From Hydrangea macrophylla (lineage: Eukaryota > Streptophyta > Magnoliopsida > Cornales > Hydrangeaceae), in NCBI GenBank assembly GCA_033977485.1, contig CM066991.1:34159850-34223849 (forward strand): 64,000 nucleotides of DNA. The letters run 5' to 3'. Position 1 is the first letter of the stretch; the number at the start of each line of letters is the position of its first letter. Positions 1 to 12,030 of the stretch are shown piece after piece. The notes under the pieces were generated by a model that worked only from the letters and a program-made list of their open reading frames with translations, ran no database searches and was not told the origin of the DNA. The position numbers were made by a program, and so were the translations under genes.

Positions 1-480
1 AATGAACAAACTACATGGGTATAAAATGTAATTAAACCAATCGTTAATGTGGATTATATTTGCAGTCTCGTTGAGAAGTTTTATATGCTAAAGATTTCAC
101 TGATCAAGAAAGAGTTTTTCGGTTTCAGTCGCAATAATATCACCTTGATGTACCTAATCATCCAAATTTGCGTTAAGTTGTCCAGGATGTCCACTTCGTG
201 TCGATGGTTGGCAGAGACTAGAAATTCAAAGGTCTACTATTTGTTTGATAGATTAATTCGACGTCTTGTGTTGACTCTGCCGATTTCTACAGCAACTATA
301 GAGAGGGCATCTTCAGCTATGAAACTTGTTAAACTAAACTCCAAAGCAAGATGCAGGATGAGTTTCTTGCAGATTGCCTTTTGTTCTTTAAATTGACAGA
401 AAGATCACTGAGAGTTTTTAGTTCGGATTCGGTAATTGATGATTTCTTCTATTTGAAACATCATCGACCGCAACTTTGTC
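1..480 (+). pseudogene. Degenerate hAT-family transposase C-terminus (dimerisation region)
   Basis: The three plus frames together give a recognisable but frameshifted C-terminal part of a plant hAT transposase of the zinc-finger MYM/TTF-type group. Visible pieces are LVEKFY near 75-95, the LAETRNSKVYYLFDRLIRR stretch near 210-265, and LTLPISTATIERASSAMKL near 270-330, which is the signature of the hAT dimerisation domain. A tail encoding a DDFFYLKHHRPQLC-like end follows at about 435-480. At least two frame changes and several stops separate the pieces, so it cannot make a transposase. The element continues left of the window. The function of the intact family is cut-and-paste transposition in the nucleus. 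I am fairly sure of the family and unsure of the exact ends. Confidence 0.75.
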
Positions 481-850
481 AGTGGGTAATTACTATTTCT
501 TTCTGTTTCGTATGTACCTAAAAAGCCATACTTTGGATAGATATGTTGCAAAAGTATTTAATCTTTTTTCTGTATTATGTAAATACTTTTGGGCGTCACA
601 TATAAACGTAATTACATGTACTTTTAGTTTGTGCTCTGACCTGGTGTCCCCCCAACCTCAATGGAAAATTCTTGATTCCGCCCTGCACGCAAGAGGACAT
701 CAAAGAGCTAGAGAATCACCATCAATTCAAGGACATGAAAAAAATTCAACCAAAGGTTGTGAATCAAAATGTGCAACTAGTGCACGTGTGAAACACGCAG
801 TTTTCAAGAAGAAGTTTAGCATCTTGGAGAGAAAAAATAATTTCAATTTA

Positions 851-1080
851 AGAAGGGTGTTGGAATTATAATTTGAATTTCCCAAACTACTCTGGAATAA
901 TCTTAGTGATATAATAGTTTGTAGTTCTCTGGTTGACTATTATTTTTTGGTGAATTAGTTATATATGTACAATGTTCCTTGTGCTAGTATAAAAAACATG
1001 ACATGATTAATGTAAAAGGCCATATGAAATACGTTGTAAGAAGTCCTATTTAACTATTTAAGTATAAGATTAATTTTGGG
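851..1080 (+). other. Possible LTR remnant starting after a polypurine-like tract
   Basis: AGAAGGG at 851-857 is followed at once by TGTTGGAATTATAATTTG. This is the arrangement of a polypurine tract and the first bases of a Copia-type LTR. No matching second LTR or TG...CA end was found, and nothing coding is visible around it. It may be a solo or truncated LTR and is only a weak call. Confidence 0.25.
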
Positions 1081-1145
1081 TATCCAAAATTTTAACAGAT
1101 TCATCTTCCGCACGATAACTAACCCCCTTTCAAACAAATTCAATA

Positions 1146-1293
1146 GAGTAATGCCATGCTTCCCAAATTCAAATTCCAAATTCTCATCTCAAATAAGGAT
1201 TATAATTGAAGGATGTTGAAGTGATCACATGTCACTGCCACATTATTTGGAATGAGGATTTAGGATTTAGATTTGGAAAGCATTACATTACTC
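1146..1293. mobile_element. MITE copy A (GAGTAATG terminal inverted repeat)
   Basis: A 148-bp fold-back. It begins GAGTAATGCCATGCTTCCC and ends with the near-complement GGAAAGCATTACATTACTC. Inside the arms are the matching AAATTCTCATCTCAAATA and its complement. A second, diverged member lies at 59730-59913. No open frame. The superfamily is uncertain and the target duplication is not clear. Confidence 0.7.
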
Positions 1294-1965
1294 AATCCAA
1301 TATGTCAACATTAAGCCTGTTGAAATTGCCTGTTGAAATTGACAGGCTGTATCGAAGGCATCTGAATATTTATACGTATATATAAAAATAAAAATAAGTT
1401 AGAATACGTTTGGAATGATAATGTCGGAATGTCTTCTTACCAATTGAAATTACATAATCATCTACGTTAGCAACTTATTTTAAAGATGCATTCTAATACA
1501 ATTTTTACTTTTTCATTAAAACAAGTCTTGCATCTGCTTGATTTTTGATCCTCGGTAGCCCTTGTGGGCAACACCCATGTGGGCACTTGGATCACAAAAT
1601 ACCAACAAAAAACAAAAATTTGTGTGTAGGAACCAGTGGCCACATGGGTGCTGCACTGTTGCGACAATGGCTGCCGAGAATCTTGACATTGGTTGAAAGT
1701 TGAGAGTTGACGGAATCCCATGTTCCTCAATTTTTATAGCAGATTAATCTCACACTATAATGTCTATAATTGGTACATGTACTTTGAGAAAAATGACAAT
1801 TTCATACCAAACGACAGGAACATATAATGCTTTCTTTCAAACACAACTATTGAGGGATGAAGGCATGCTAAGGGCCTTCTAGCCAATGGAACATACCCAA
1901 TGATGCAATACAAGAAACTATTTATCAGTTTTAACTGAAACCTTCTGGTAGATCACATTTAGGAT
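1294..1965. other. Intergenic DNA downstream of the kinase gene
   Basis: AT-rich sequence with no supported gene. The one frame longer than 80 codons on the minus strand has no recognisable domain and looks like chance. Nothing else was seen here. Confidence 0.5.
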
Positions 1966-1971
1966 TTTATT
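1966..1971 (-). terminator. Candidate AATAAA poly(A) signal of the CRK gene
   Basis: TTTATT on the plus strand reads AATAAA on the minus strand, about 430 bases beyond the kinase stop codon. That fits a 3' UTR of ordinary length. Plant poly(A) signals are loose, so the exact site is inferred. Confidence 0.35.
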
Positions 1972-2302
1972 CAAACACTAACAAGTGCATTTGAGTACAA
2001 ACCATAAAACCCACTTCAGTCTCAGGCTGCTCTCTAATAACCTTAAATACATTTTGTGATCTGCCCTCATCTGTACAATCCTCTAAACTTCACCGCCAAA
2101 CAACATTTGGAAATAAGAAGAAATTTTAAAAATATATATTAAGTTAAAAAAAAAAACTTTGGAAGGAAGCGTAATGACATGACAATGAGCTCCAAATTGC
2201 TTTGGTTGCATTTGATTCGCCTTCGAATATCTCATCTGCAACCACCACCTTTTCTACAAGGACCTTTTTGGGGGATAACACTCGGTCGATGAAAACCTAC
2301 TG

Positions 2303-2366
2303 GCTACTGAGAGAGAGAGAGAGAGAGAGAGAGAGGTCATGAGAGAGAGAGAGAGGTCATGAGAGA
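2303..2366. repeat. (GA)n microsatellite in the kinase 3' UTR
   Basis: An interrupted (GA)n run, read as (CU)n in the kinase transcript, with a short internal duplication of the GAGAGGTCAT unit. It lies some 40-100 bases after the stop codon at 2405-2407. Confidence 0.85.
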
Positions 2367-2404
2367 GAATTTTTGAGAAAGAAATTTTGTAGATTGGTTT
2401 CATT

Positions 2405-3567
2405 TCACGCCTTCTGAAATGCACGAGAAGAAACTCCATGAACAAGTCTGACAAACCCCAAGAAGCTGAGCTTCCCATCAGCGTGTCTTATCCAGTCTTG
2501 AAGAACTACATGAACTGGAACCGATGGACTAAGGCCAAGTTCCTGTTTAACACAATATTGAACACAAGTAAAATTAGCAACTTAGAAAGATCAGCATTTT
2601 TATTTTTTTATATCATATTTAAGGTGTAAATAAGTGCTGTAACTTTCCTTTTAACACACAGAATTTTGCTTCTGTGATGGGAAAACTATGTAGTTAAAAT
2701 CTAATAAGCACAAATCCGAATGTTGTGACACAGGCAATACGAACCGACTAGTTTTAAAATCCTAATAATCCTCGCCGTAGAGAGACCCTAACCAATTTCA
2801 ACTACTACTTTGTTTTCTCGAAAATGAATCGATGTCCAAGTATCGAGGTGTGTCATTGTGTCTAACATAAAGTTAAATAAAAACATAGAACACAAACTTT
2901 GATGTACCCCACATTTGTCAAGGAGAGTCCGGCACGTGTCATGTATAACATGGTGTCAGACGAGAGCGACCCTTATAGGAGTGTCAGTGCTTCACAGGTT
3001 AAAATAAAACGAAGTTTCGGGGGGGGGGCGAGAGAGAGAGAGAGAGAGAGAGCATACCGAGGCAAGTTCCTCGATCATGATAGGTCTATTTCCATCCTTC
3101 TCAAACAGCTCATAGGCACGTCGTGCATGCTGCTCCCAGCTTTCCATTCCTTCTAACTGATGAACACTTATTGCTGCGGCACAAAATTCTTCGAAATCCA
3201 ATTTGCCATGTTGAAGAGAAACCACCTGCAAAATGCTCAAATACCCATCATTCAGTCACTATTTTTTTTATTCTTTTTTCTTATAATATATATTTGATAG
3301 GTAGTTGGATTTGGCTTACTAGGCAGCATGCACATCTGTAGTAAACCTAAAAGAATACAAAGAAGAAAAGAGAAGATAATAGCATCTTAATACTTACCAT
3401 GTTGATGTAATCTAGAACCCGCGAATCCTTCATGGCATCAGTGGAGTACCTTATCGCAGCCTTGCAAATTCAATATATGTTAGAAATGACTCACAAAAGT
3501 AAAACATGGCCCAAAATAATGATATGTATGTGAAGACATATGTGTATATATCTATACAGAGAGAGAC

Positions 3568-3616
<49 letters not shown>

Positions 3617-5634
3617 TTACTGTTTTAAAGTTCTGCAGGGAGATGAGTCCGCTTTTGTTTGGCCCTAATAATGTAAATTGTTCCCGAAGATACGCTAGCT
3701 GAGGTACATTCAACGTCTTAGCAACAGCCTGTCATCGAAAGGAAAAGTTTGCTCAATACACTTATTCCTCCTAGAATTCAATATTAGGATGCATAAGCAT
3801 CAAGAAACAATTTCTTTGTATTTTAAAGTTAGGACAATTCCAAAAACTGTTGCATTCAATTACAAGTTATTTTCTTAGAAAATATTGTTTTCATTTTCGG
3901 TTTCATATGGGGAGGGGGATAAAAAGTGTTAAGAGTAGATAAAACAAAGCTTTAGATAATGTAAAGTGAATGGAAAAATAAATAAATAAATAAATATTTA
4001 ACGAGAACAATGAGAACTTGTAATAAACCAACTAATCTTGGGAAAATGGCAACAATTTTAAGTTCTCATTAAACTAGTAGTATGAAATTGTTGTCAATAG
4101 TTCAAAGGCAAAATTGAATACCCGCAAGGCCGCTTTTCTTAGAGAGGACGAGCATATATACGCTTTTACAAGCTTGTAGATTATCGTATCCAAAGGAATC
4201 TTCACATCGGGATAATTGGCTAGCCATGGATGACCTAAAAAATGGAAATCAGAATGCAATAGTTAGAATCCAGGTCACTATTCCGTGTTTTGCGTGTCTT
4301 TCTGTATGTAATTATATGTCTACATTCATATACATGCATAAATCAACAATGCTAGGGGCACTAACAAATTCCACTAACACTCACACCCACACTCTATCTC
4401 TCTCCTAGTGGCACTTTGGGTTCACTGCGGACCCACAGTGCCACTAGGAGAGAGATAGAGTGGGTGTGAGTGTTAGTGGAATTTGTTAGTGCCCCAAATA
4501 TTACACTACATAATTACATATTAATACACATTATCCAAGTGGGACCCACACGTGTCCCCTCAGTTTACTCAGTTGTGAAAGTAACATACTAAGAGCCTGA
4601 GAAGCAGTTAATCTCTTGCGGTAATCCTTGTTCAACAATCTCTTTACGAAGTCTATTGCATCTAAAGACAAAGAAGGCCATGGGGATTCATCAAAGCTCG
4701 GGTCCGCCTTAAGAACAGCTCGGAAGATTCCGGATTCTGTTCGAGACCAAAAGGGCCGGCTTCCACATAGAAGAATATATGCAATTACACCAATACTCCA
4801 CATGTCTGCTTCGGTTCCATATGATCTATGTAGAACTTCAGGAGCTACATAATATGCACTTCCAACAATATCATTCAACCTTTCATCTGCAAAAAAGCTT
4901 CAACAGTCAGAACCTAATCAAGTTTCTAGAAGAATACGGAAGGTACAAGTGTCCAGTATAAAACTAACCCGGCTTCACGTAATCCGAGAGTCCAAAGTCA
5001 ATGGCCTTCAGCGGGGAATTCTCATCTTTAGAGGTAAAAAGGAAATTCTGAAGGAAAATTTAGCATATCAAATCAACGAGTGAAGAAAATACCATAACAG
5101 AAATAGTTATACTTACAGGAATAAAAAAATTATAAGCAAAACAAGATACTTGTAGCCCATCTCGTTTTAACGAATAGTCAAGGAATTGTTAAGTGGAGCT
5201 ACAGTTGGTGCGTCTTGCTGTTGCCCTGCTTGGGCGTCCCGTGAATTTTAATAAGCTCATTCACAATTTAGTAAAGCATTTCAATAATTGATGATCTTCG
5301 AGAAGTGGTAGTTCTGTATGGAATAATGCTTAAAATTATTAAATATGCCATCTTAAGAAAGCCCTAAAAGGTTATAACTGACCACATAAAAGAATCTTGA
5401 TGAAGTTTTCCATTTTTCTATACCGATTAATTCAAGATGAGAGGCTTACATGTTAAGATGGTTAAGATTATAAATCCATGAACCAAACTGAGTCATAAAG
5501 AAAAGGGAAAATTAAAAATCAGTCAATAATTTGTTGACAATTTAAAAACCAGTCATGTGCTTTTTGGAAAATAAAAGGAAATATATTTAAAGTATATAAA
5601 TTAGAAATCAGTCAACTATTTTCCAAAAATGTCT

Positions 5635-5688
<54 letters not shown>

Positions 5689-6627
5689 TCTCTTCTCTCT
5701 CCTCACATGGCCACCAACACCACTAGCACCACCACCTGCCGCCGCCGCCGCCGCCGCCACCACCTGTCGCTACCACCACCACCACAACAACAACTACCCT
5801 TAAAGGGCCACCACCACCACCAAACCCAACCCAAACCCCACCACCACCTTCAAAGGGCCACCACCACAACCAAACCCAAACCCAAACCAAACCCCAACCT
5901 CTCTCTCTTTGGTTTCTTCTCTCTCCTCACATAGCCACCAATACCACCATCACCTGCAACCGCCACCACCACCACCACCACCACTACCCTTAAAGAGCCA
6001 CCACCACCACCAAACCCCACCGCCACCCTCAAAGGGCCACCACCACCACTACAACCACCAAACCCAAACCAAACCCCAACCCCCCTCCTCTGTCTCTCTC
6101 CCTCTCTCTCTCTTTGATCTCCTCCCTCTTTCCCTCTCTCTCTCTCCCTCTCTCTCTCTCTAGGAGGAAGAGAAAACCATAGACGGCCACCATCACCATT
6201 GACCGCCGCCATTGTAGAAAAAAAAAAGTTGCAAGTTTTGGAGCAACTAGCCAAACATAAGGAGCAACTCACCAAATGTTATTGGGAATAACTATCCAAA
6301 TGTAAAGAGCAACTCACCAAACAGTATTTCTAAACGTAAGGAGCAACTGTCCAAATGGATTGGGGAGTTGCTTCCGATGCAGTTTGGTTAGTTGCTCCCG
6401 ATACCGTTTGGTGAGTTGCTCCCGAAAACGTTTGGTGAGTTCTTCCCGATAACGTTTGGAAAGTTGCTCCTTACATTTGGAAAGTTGCCCCCGATACCGT
6501 TTGGTGAGTTACTTCTTAAGTTTGGATAGTTGCTCCCAATAACGTTTGGTGAGTTGCTCCTTAAGTGGTGGTGGTGGTCGGTTATGAGTTTCTCTTCCTC
6601 CTAGAGAGAGAGAGAGAAAGAGAGATC

Positions 6628-6672
<45 letters not shown>

Positions 6673-7236
6673 AGAGAGAGGTTGGGGTTTGAGTTTGGTG
6701 GTGGTGGTGGTGGTGGTGGTGGTGGTGGTGGTTGCCCTCTGAGGGTGGTGGTGGCGGCAGGTGGTGGTGGTACAGCGGCAGGTGGCGGTGGTGGCTGGTG
6801 AGAAGAGAGAGAAGTGACCAAAGAGGGAGGGGTAGTTTTGACATTTTACATAAGAGTTGATGTGTATTTAATTTTCAAAAAGCATATGATTGACTTTTAA
6901 ATTGTCAACAAATTGTTGACTGATTTTTAATTCTCCCTAAAGAAAATACAAAAGAAATAAAAAAAAGGATCGAACAAGAATTCAATTGCAACGATCCACA
7001 TAACAGGGATCAAGTATCCAAGGGCTTTGGGGATAAACATAATATTTAGCTCTAAAATATGTTCTCTGAGGTTTTAGACAAGAAAAAAGAAAGCTCCATG
7101 GGATATGTTGCAACTTTACAAAATACTTATAAAGGGGATGCCGTACTTCATCAGCAAATGTTTTGAGAGACGCATGAAGACATCCATTTCATTGTACAAA
7201 CGGAAGGTGTCGTAAAAATGAGCAACTTTAACCAAA

Positions 7237-7290
<54 letters not shown>

Positions 7291-10269
7291 ATATCAAGTC
7301 AACATAAAGTGTATACAGTAACATGAAACTTCTTTGACATCTTCCAAATTACTAATCCAAATAATTATCAAGAAAGCGCAACGTTTTTAAAAGTTTAGGT
7401 TGATCAATTCACCAAGAATTAAAAATAGAACAAGTCATAAAGTTAATCACCTCTGGCTTCAGGTCACGGTGAACCACACCTTGGAGATGACAATAGGCGG
7501 TTACACTTAATATCTGTACCATGACAGCCTTGGCATCTTCTTCCGAGTATTTTCCACCCCTAAACAACACAAATGGAAAACATAAAGTGTTAAGAGGATT
7601 GCCAAACAGAAAAAAGATTTGCCATAATAGGATATCGCACGATCGTATGGTTACCTAGAAAGTATCTTATCCAACAGCTCCCCTCCTTTGCATAACCTGA
7701 TGAACGTAAAGCATAACAAAGGTTGTTAATACCAAAGAAAATAGAGGTTAAGAAATTTATTGTTGCTCAACTTATACTTGTTGGTTCGTCCATATACCTA
7801 AAACTAATTTAAACAGATACGTTTCAACACTTTGAAAAATGCTCCAAGAAACGATTAAAGCCTGCGTTAGGTTTGCCGATGAAGAGAACAAAAAAAGAAA
7901 AAGGAAAGGAAGCCTAGTTTTTAGTGTTCTCCTTCATGCTTAAATTACATTAAAATGATCAAAATATAATAGGAACTCAAGAAAAAAGGGAAGTAACTAA
8001 CAGAACTCAAAAACTTCGATTAATTTTTCAACCGATTTTCTTTTCGTTCCTATTTTCTTCACCGTTTTTCTTATTAACCAAACAAATCCAGCAATCTTTC
8101 CACCAAACTTTGCCAGTAGATTTTCTGATTTTGTGCTATCCTAGTTTAATATATTCTCAACCTAGAGTGTTTTTCTCACCGTCATTTTTCCTTTTCCCTA
8201 TTCCAAGAACCAAATAGAGCCCAAATAACTCAGCCATCTCACATCAAATTAAGAATGAGTTAAAAAATGAGTCAATGTGGCTGAGTCAAAAATGCTGTTG
8301 GTTCTGTTAACCAAATCAAGCACTTAAATTGAGCCTACGTAGAATTAACCGTTAAAACTTGACACAAGAATGAATGCTTTCCACCTGTACATTGTGGCAT
8401 GCTCTAGATAAAACAAGAAGAGAGAAAGCTAACAATCGTCCTTTTGTCACAGTTGTGCTAAATAAGCAAACACAATATAGTCTACTTAAGTTGAAAAACA
8501 AATAAGATGGTGATTTTCTACGCCAACATAATAAAATAAGACATATATCAATAAAATTGTAGTCATCTAAACTTACTCCATCACTATAAAAACATTATCA
8601 TCATCCTCGTAGGCATCATAGAATTGGACAAGGTTCTTATGAGTCAAGGCCCGCAAAATCTTCACTTCTCTGTTTACATCTTCAACAGCAATTGCTGTAG
8701 TCATCTGCAAAAGGATATCCCCTCTTATAAGTGGAAGCAATTGCATTGCTTTCCGCTCCATCCATACATAAAAGACAACATTTATTACCGCATAGTCGGT
8801 GGCTAAAAATAGCCAACACCAACAATTGATAAACTATGGTTCTACCAAATAATGAAAGACCCCAATGATTTGGACGGAAGACCCTTTCCAAACAAGAAAA
8901 TGACCTTAAATAAGAGAAAACGAAGAACTAAATGGATATATTAGATGAATAATTATTTGGGTTAAATTAGAAACAAACAACACTATATCCAATAGAGAAA
9001 GCACTTACCAAGTCAATTATACATATGATCTTGTAATACAATGATGGAATGCAGCAGTTAACAAATTTTCAATTTAAAAAATAGGCCTTTATACAATGCA
9101 AGAACCAGCTAGGATGAAATTGCACTCTTATCCAAAGACAGCAAAGCAAACAAAACATTTACATATGTTATGGCTAGGAAGCTCAAACTTGTCAATGCTA
9201 CGTCTCCTTCTAACAATGCCAACAGTTTTGTAAGGAAATTAACAACTCGAATACAAAATTAATTAAGGGCCAGTTTGGGTGTCCTTGATTGTAATGATCA
9301 AATTCATTCTTTTTTTTTAATAGCATTTTAACTAAAAATATGATAATTTTGAATGGTTGAACTAAATTTTTTTTTACTCGTTTCAGATATGATGCTTAAA
9401 ACCATTAATTTTTCCGTTCAAGCATAGGAAAGAATATGATGAAATCTCCTATTTATCTAAATCGATTCATTCATTCATATGGTGGATTTTCCTTTAAGAT
9501 ACTATTAAATACAATGGAGCTATTCAAATTCAAGTGACAACCAAACAAGCTATAAATTAACACTCCAAAAACTGATCAAATGCACTCACAATAAAAGTTA
9601 CAACTGAATAAATAAACAAAAACATACAGAACAATAGAACATACATAACCAATACAAGCTGAACCAGCGAGTGATAATGATCCGAATATCAAACGGAAAT
9701 GGCTCCATTGCCTAATCAAATGTTAGAATGAATGTAATAATAAACCCATGATATGAATATACCTTGGATTTAGGGATAACCTTGACTGCCACATCTTGCC
9801 CCTTTAAGCTCCCTTTCTTTGGCTTTGCCGAACAAGTATACCCAAAATGCCCTCGCCCCACCTCTTCCCCGAGCTCATAATGGGTTAAGAAGTTCTTTGG
9901 ATACCCAAAGTTCTTATCCAACCCAACCTCAAACTCATTTCCTTCAGGAATTGAGGCTGCATTGGGCTTAACCGAGCCATGCCTCCGGGCTAGCAATGCC
10001 CGAATATGCTTGGCCGGTGAAGGCGGAGGAAACGGGCGTTTAAAGAAACGAAGAGGGGTGGAAATGGAATTCACACTTGAATTGGAAGGTGAGTTTTTAA
10101 ATGCAGGTGAGTTCTTGAATGCACTGGGCAGGGGACTTGGGCTGTAGAAGGGAAAATTTGATGTTTTCCCTGTTTGGGAATACACTGATGGCTCATTTTC
10201 GCCCGGAATTATCGGGTTTTCGGATTGGTTTTGAGGAATTTCAATGGGTTTTCCATGACAAAGTCCCAT
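2405..10269 (-). CDS. CRK: CDPK-related protein kinase (CRK family), 11 exons, 583 aa
   Basis: Serine/threonine kinase related to calcium-dependent protein kinases. Exons on minus: 9763-10269, 8577-8704, 7655-7696, 7451-7559, 4969-5047, 4590-4886, 4122-4234, 3621-3728, 3398-3460, 3058-3225, 2405-2542. All junctions are GT-AG and phases agree; the total is 1752 bp. Start MGLCHGKP has Gly2 and Cys4, so N-myristoylation and palmitoylation are likely and the protein is probably at the plasma membrane. A Ser/Pro-rich variable region precedes the kinase domain (about 131-392): GRGHFG 138-143, Lys163, Glu182, HRDLKPEN 256-263, DFG 279-281, APE 303-305. The C-terminus holds a junction segment and degenerate EF-hands, which separates CRKs from true CDPKs; calcium binding is doubtful. 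Length matches the family (about 575-600 aa). The exact subfamily member is not assigned; not to be confused with cysteine-rich receptor kinases, also called CRK. Confidence 0.95.
3031..3052. repeat. (GA)n microsatellite against the intron 10 donor
   Basis: On the transcribed (minus) strand this is a CT run starting about five bases after the end of exon 10, just past the donor GTATG. A run of G precedes it on the plus strand. Confidence 0.85.
3560..3613. repeat. (GA)n microsatellite against the intron 8 donor
   Basis: A long (GA)n run, read as (CU)n in the pre-mRNA. It starts about eight bases after the end of exon 8, whose donor is GTAAGC. Confidence 0.9.
4355..4495. repeat. Near-perfect fold-back hairpin in CRK intron 6
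   Basis: Two arms of about 60 bases are reverse complements except for one 2-base indel (CACACCCACACTC against CACACCCACTC). They are separated by a loop of about 20 bases around TTCACTGCGG. The arms begin GGGGCACTAACAAATTCCAC. It looks like a small MITE. It lies inside the kinase pre-mRNA, so it is co-transcribed with the gene. Confidence 0.9.
5496..6946. mobile_element. Non-autonomous Mutator-type element in CRK intron 4
   Basis: The 9-bp target duplication TAAAGAAAA is perfect at 5496-5504 and 6938-6946. The element itself (5505-6937, 1433 bp) starts GGGAAAATTAAAAATCAGTC and ends with the near-complement GACTGATTTTTAATTCTCCC, with terminal inverted repeats continuing for over 60 bases. 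A 9-bp duplication with long inverted repeats is the mark of Mutator-like elements. Inside are mirrored (CT)n/(GA)n and CCACCA/GGTGGT low-complexity arms and a central array of about 30-base repeats around GTTTGGTGAGTTGCTCC. No transposase is present. Open frames rich in His, Pro or Gly across the trinucleotide repeats are artefacts. Confidence 0.88.
7240..7289. repeat. (GA)n microsatellite in CRK intron 4
   Basis: About 25 uninterrupted GA units in the same intron as the Mutator-type element, some 160 bases after the exon 4 donor in transcript direction. Confidence 0.9.
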
Positions 10270-10970
10270 GGGGAATCAGAAACCCAATGGAAAGAGAATT
10301 GCTGTGATCAATTAGAAATACCCAAATTAAGGACTTGTGATCAAGAAAAATAAAAGAAACCCCCAGATGGCTAAAACATTACAAGGATAGGGAAACAAAA
10401 GCTGATTCAAAGGAATTTGAACCTCAGGAAAGAAAACTGAAACAGAAATAAAACTCAAATCAGAACAGAAAATATACCAAAAAAAAAAAACAGTTGAAAA
10501 CCCAGAAGAGGAAGAGGAAAGTTAAATTCTTAATCCTTCAAATGGAAACCCAGAGAAAGTGCAATTTTTCAGCTTGATCAACAGAACCCAGAAAGAACTA
10601 GCACAGAGTTTGCCAAGAATTTCAATTCCAAGGGTTCTCCAAAGATTACAAAAAACCAAAGAAGAAAAATGAACTCAGAATTAATAAAAGAAAAGGAACA
10701 CAACTTTCTGATAACCCAAACAATGCCAGCCCAAGTAAAACAGCACTGAGAATCACAGTATTAAATAACAGATTCAGCTGAAGAGTAGAAAGAACTAGAA
10801 AGGATTGAAAAACACGAAATCAAAGATAACCCAACAACAAGGTAAAGAAAGAATGAGAGTGAGAAAAGAATAGAAAAGTGATAAAAGATGCTTAGCAGAG
10901 GCAACAAGAAAAGTGAAGGAAGAAGAAAAAGAGACAGAACCCAAGTCCCCTTTCTTCCTCAGCTTTTTTC
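10270..10970 (-). promoter_or_regulatory. Probable 5' leader and promoter-proximal region of CRK
   Basis: Strongly purine-rich on plus, so the kinase transcript would have a pyrimidine-rich leader, as is common in plants. The start codon context is CCCATGGGAC on the minus strand, close to a good initiation context. No convincing TATA box or transcription start could be placed, and a leader intron cannot be excluded. Confidence 0.35.
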
Positions 10971-11417
10971 AAGCATTTCTTTTCCTTTATTCTTTTTTCT
11001 TAACATTTTTTTTTTTTTGGTGGGTTTGTGTGGAATTATTATTTAGATGGGAGGCTAAATTATTAATTAGCAATAATGATTGTGGGGTTGGGTTTGGATC
11101 CTTCCAGCCTGTCCTTATTGAGAGTGAGAGGGATGTGTTTTCATAGTCTTTCATATTTAAAACAACAATTGCAATCAGTTGAGTAATACTCTCTCTCTAA
11201 TTTGATCTTTGACCAGCTTTTGGTCCCCTTTGATAATAACTTTTGTACTCCACAAGAGTATCCGTAGTGGTGATGGTTTATCATCCAAACTTTGCTAAAT
11301 TTAAGGATTTTCATACATAAATGGTGTAAATAAAGGTGAGACGTACAACAATTAAATTTAAGAGAACTTAAGGTTATGGATTAGTTAAGTTTCACTATAC
11401 TGTAACAAAATGACACT
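10971..11417. other. Upstream intergenic region of CRK
   Basis: AT-rich, with T runs near 11005-11020. It should contain the distal promoter of the kinase, but I see no motif that decides anything. Confidence 0.4.
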
Positions 11418-11702
11418 TAGGGTATGTTTGATAACCCAATTAAGTGCTGAAAATAAAAAGATTCAACACTTATTCTTTTTTAGTGCGTTTGATAACATAT
11501 CACTTAATTGAAAAAACAGCCAAAAAACCACTAAAAACTTTAAGTGAAAAATTTCTACTGAAAATAATTACTGAATGCATTATATTTTAGTAGTTGAAGC
11601 ACTGTTTTCATAGTACAAATTCAATCACTTAAAATTTTCAGTACTTAAAATTCAACACTTAATTTTCAGCACTTAATTTTCAGTTTTATCAAACACACCC
11701 AT
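11418..11702. mobile_element. hAT-like MITE (GGGTRTGTTTGATAA ends)
   Basis: Begins TAGGGTATGTTTGATAACCC and ends TTATCAAACACACCCATA, near-complementary ends. Inner copies of TTAAGTGCTGAAAATTAAG and its complement lie close to both ends. This TIR style is typical of plant hAT-derived MITEs. No clear 8-bp target duplication. Confidence 0.6.
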
Positions 11703-11841
11703 AGTGTGCCGTCCCAAAAAGAAAATAGCACAAAGAGTGTCATCCACCACTACACAGCACACAATGTGTTGACCACTTTTTCCACCGCATAGTATGAGTC
11801 CGTTCACTTCCTCACAGCTCACCTAGTATTGTTTCATCGGA

Positions 11842-12030
11842 AATGCTAGATGCACAAAAAATATGCACAACTAAATGCACAACCTGCTTAAAATTGTTGG
11901 ACTTCGTGCTGAAAAGTCTGTACACACAAAAAGACAAAAAAAATGGGTATACAGTTTTTTCAGCACGATGTCCAATAATTTTAAGCTGGTTGTGCATTTG
12001 GTTGTGCATTTTTGTTGTGCATCTAGCATT
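11842..12030. mobile_element. Fold-back MITE, AATGCTAGATGCACAA family, copy 1
   Basis: A 189-bp palindromic element starting AATGCTAGATGCACAA and ending TTGTGCATCTAGCATT. Most of its length is self-complementary around a centre near 11940. A second member at 60342-60532 is aligned over its whole length in the opposite orientation. Confidence 0.85.

Noticed and set aside
476..871. 131-codon plus frame
   Set aside because: No recognisable domain; it runs through the possible LTR boundary at 858 and uses a non-ATG start.
5629..6275. Long frames rich in Ser/Leu, His/Pro and Gly/Val on both strands
   Set aside because: They come from CT and CCA/GGT simple repeats inside the Mutator-type element in intron 4. 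All six frames stay open for the same reason, and no domain is seen.
6565..6844. Gly- and Arg/Glu-rich frames
   Set aside because: Low-complexity translation of GA and GGT repeats in the same element.
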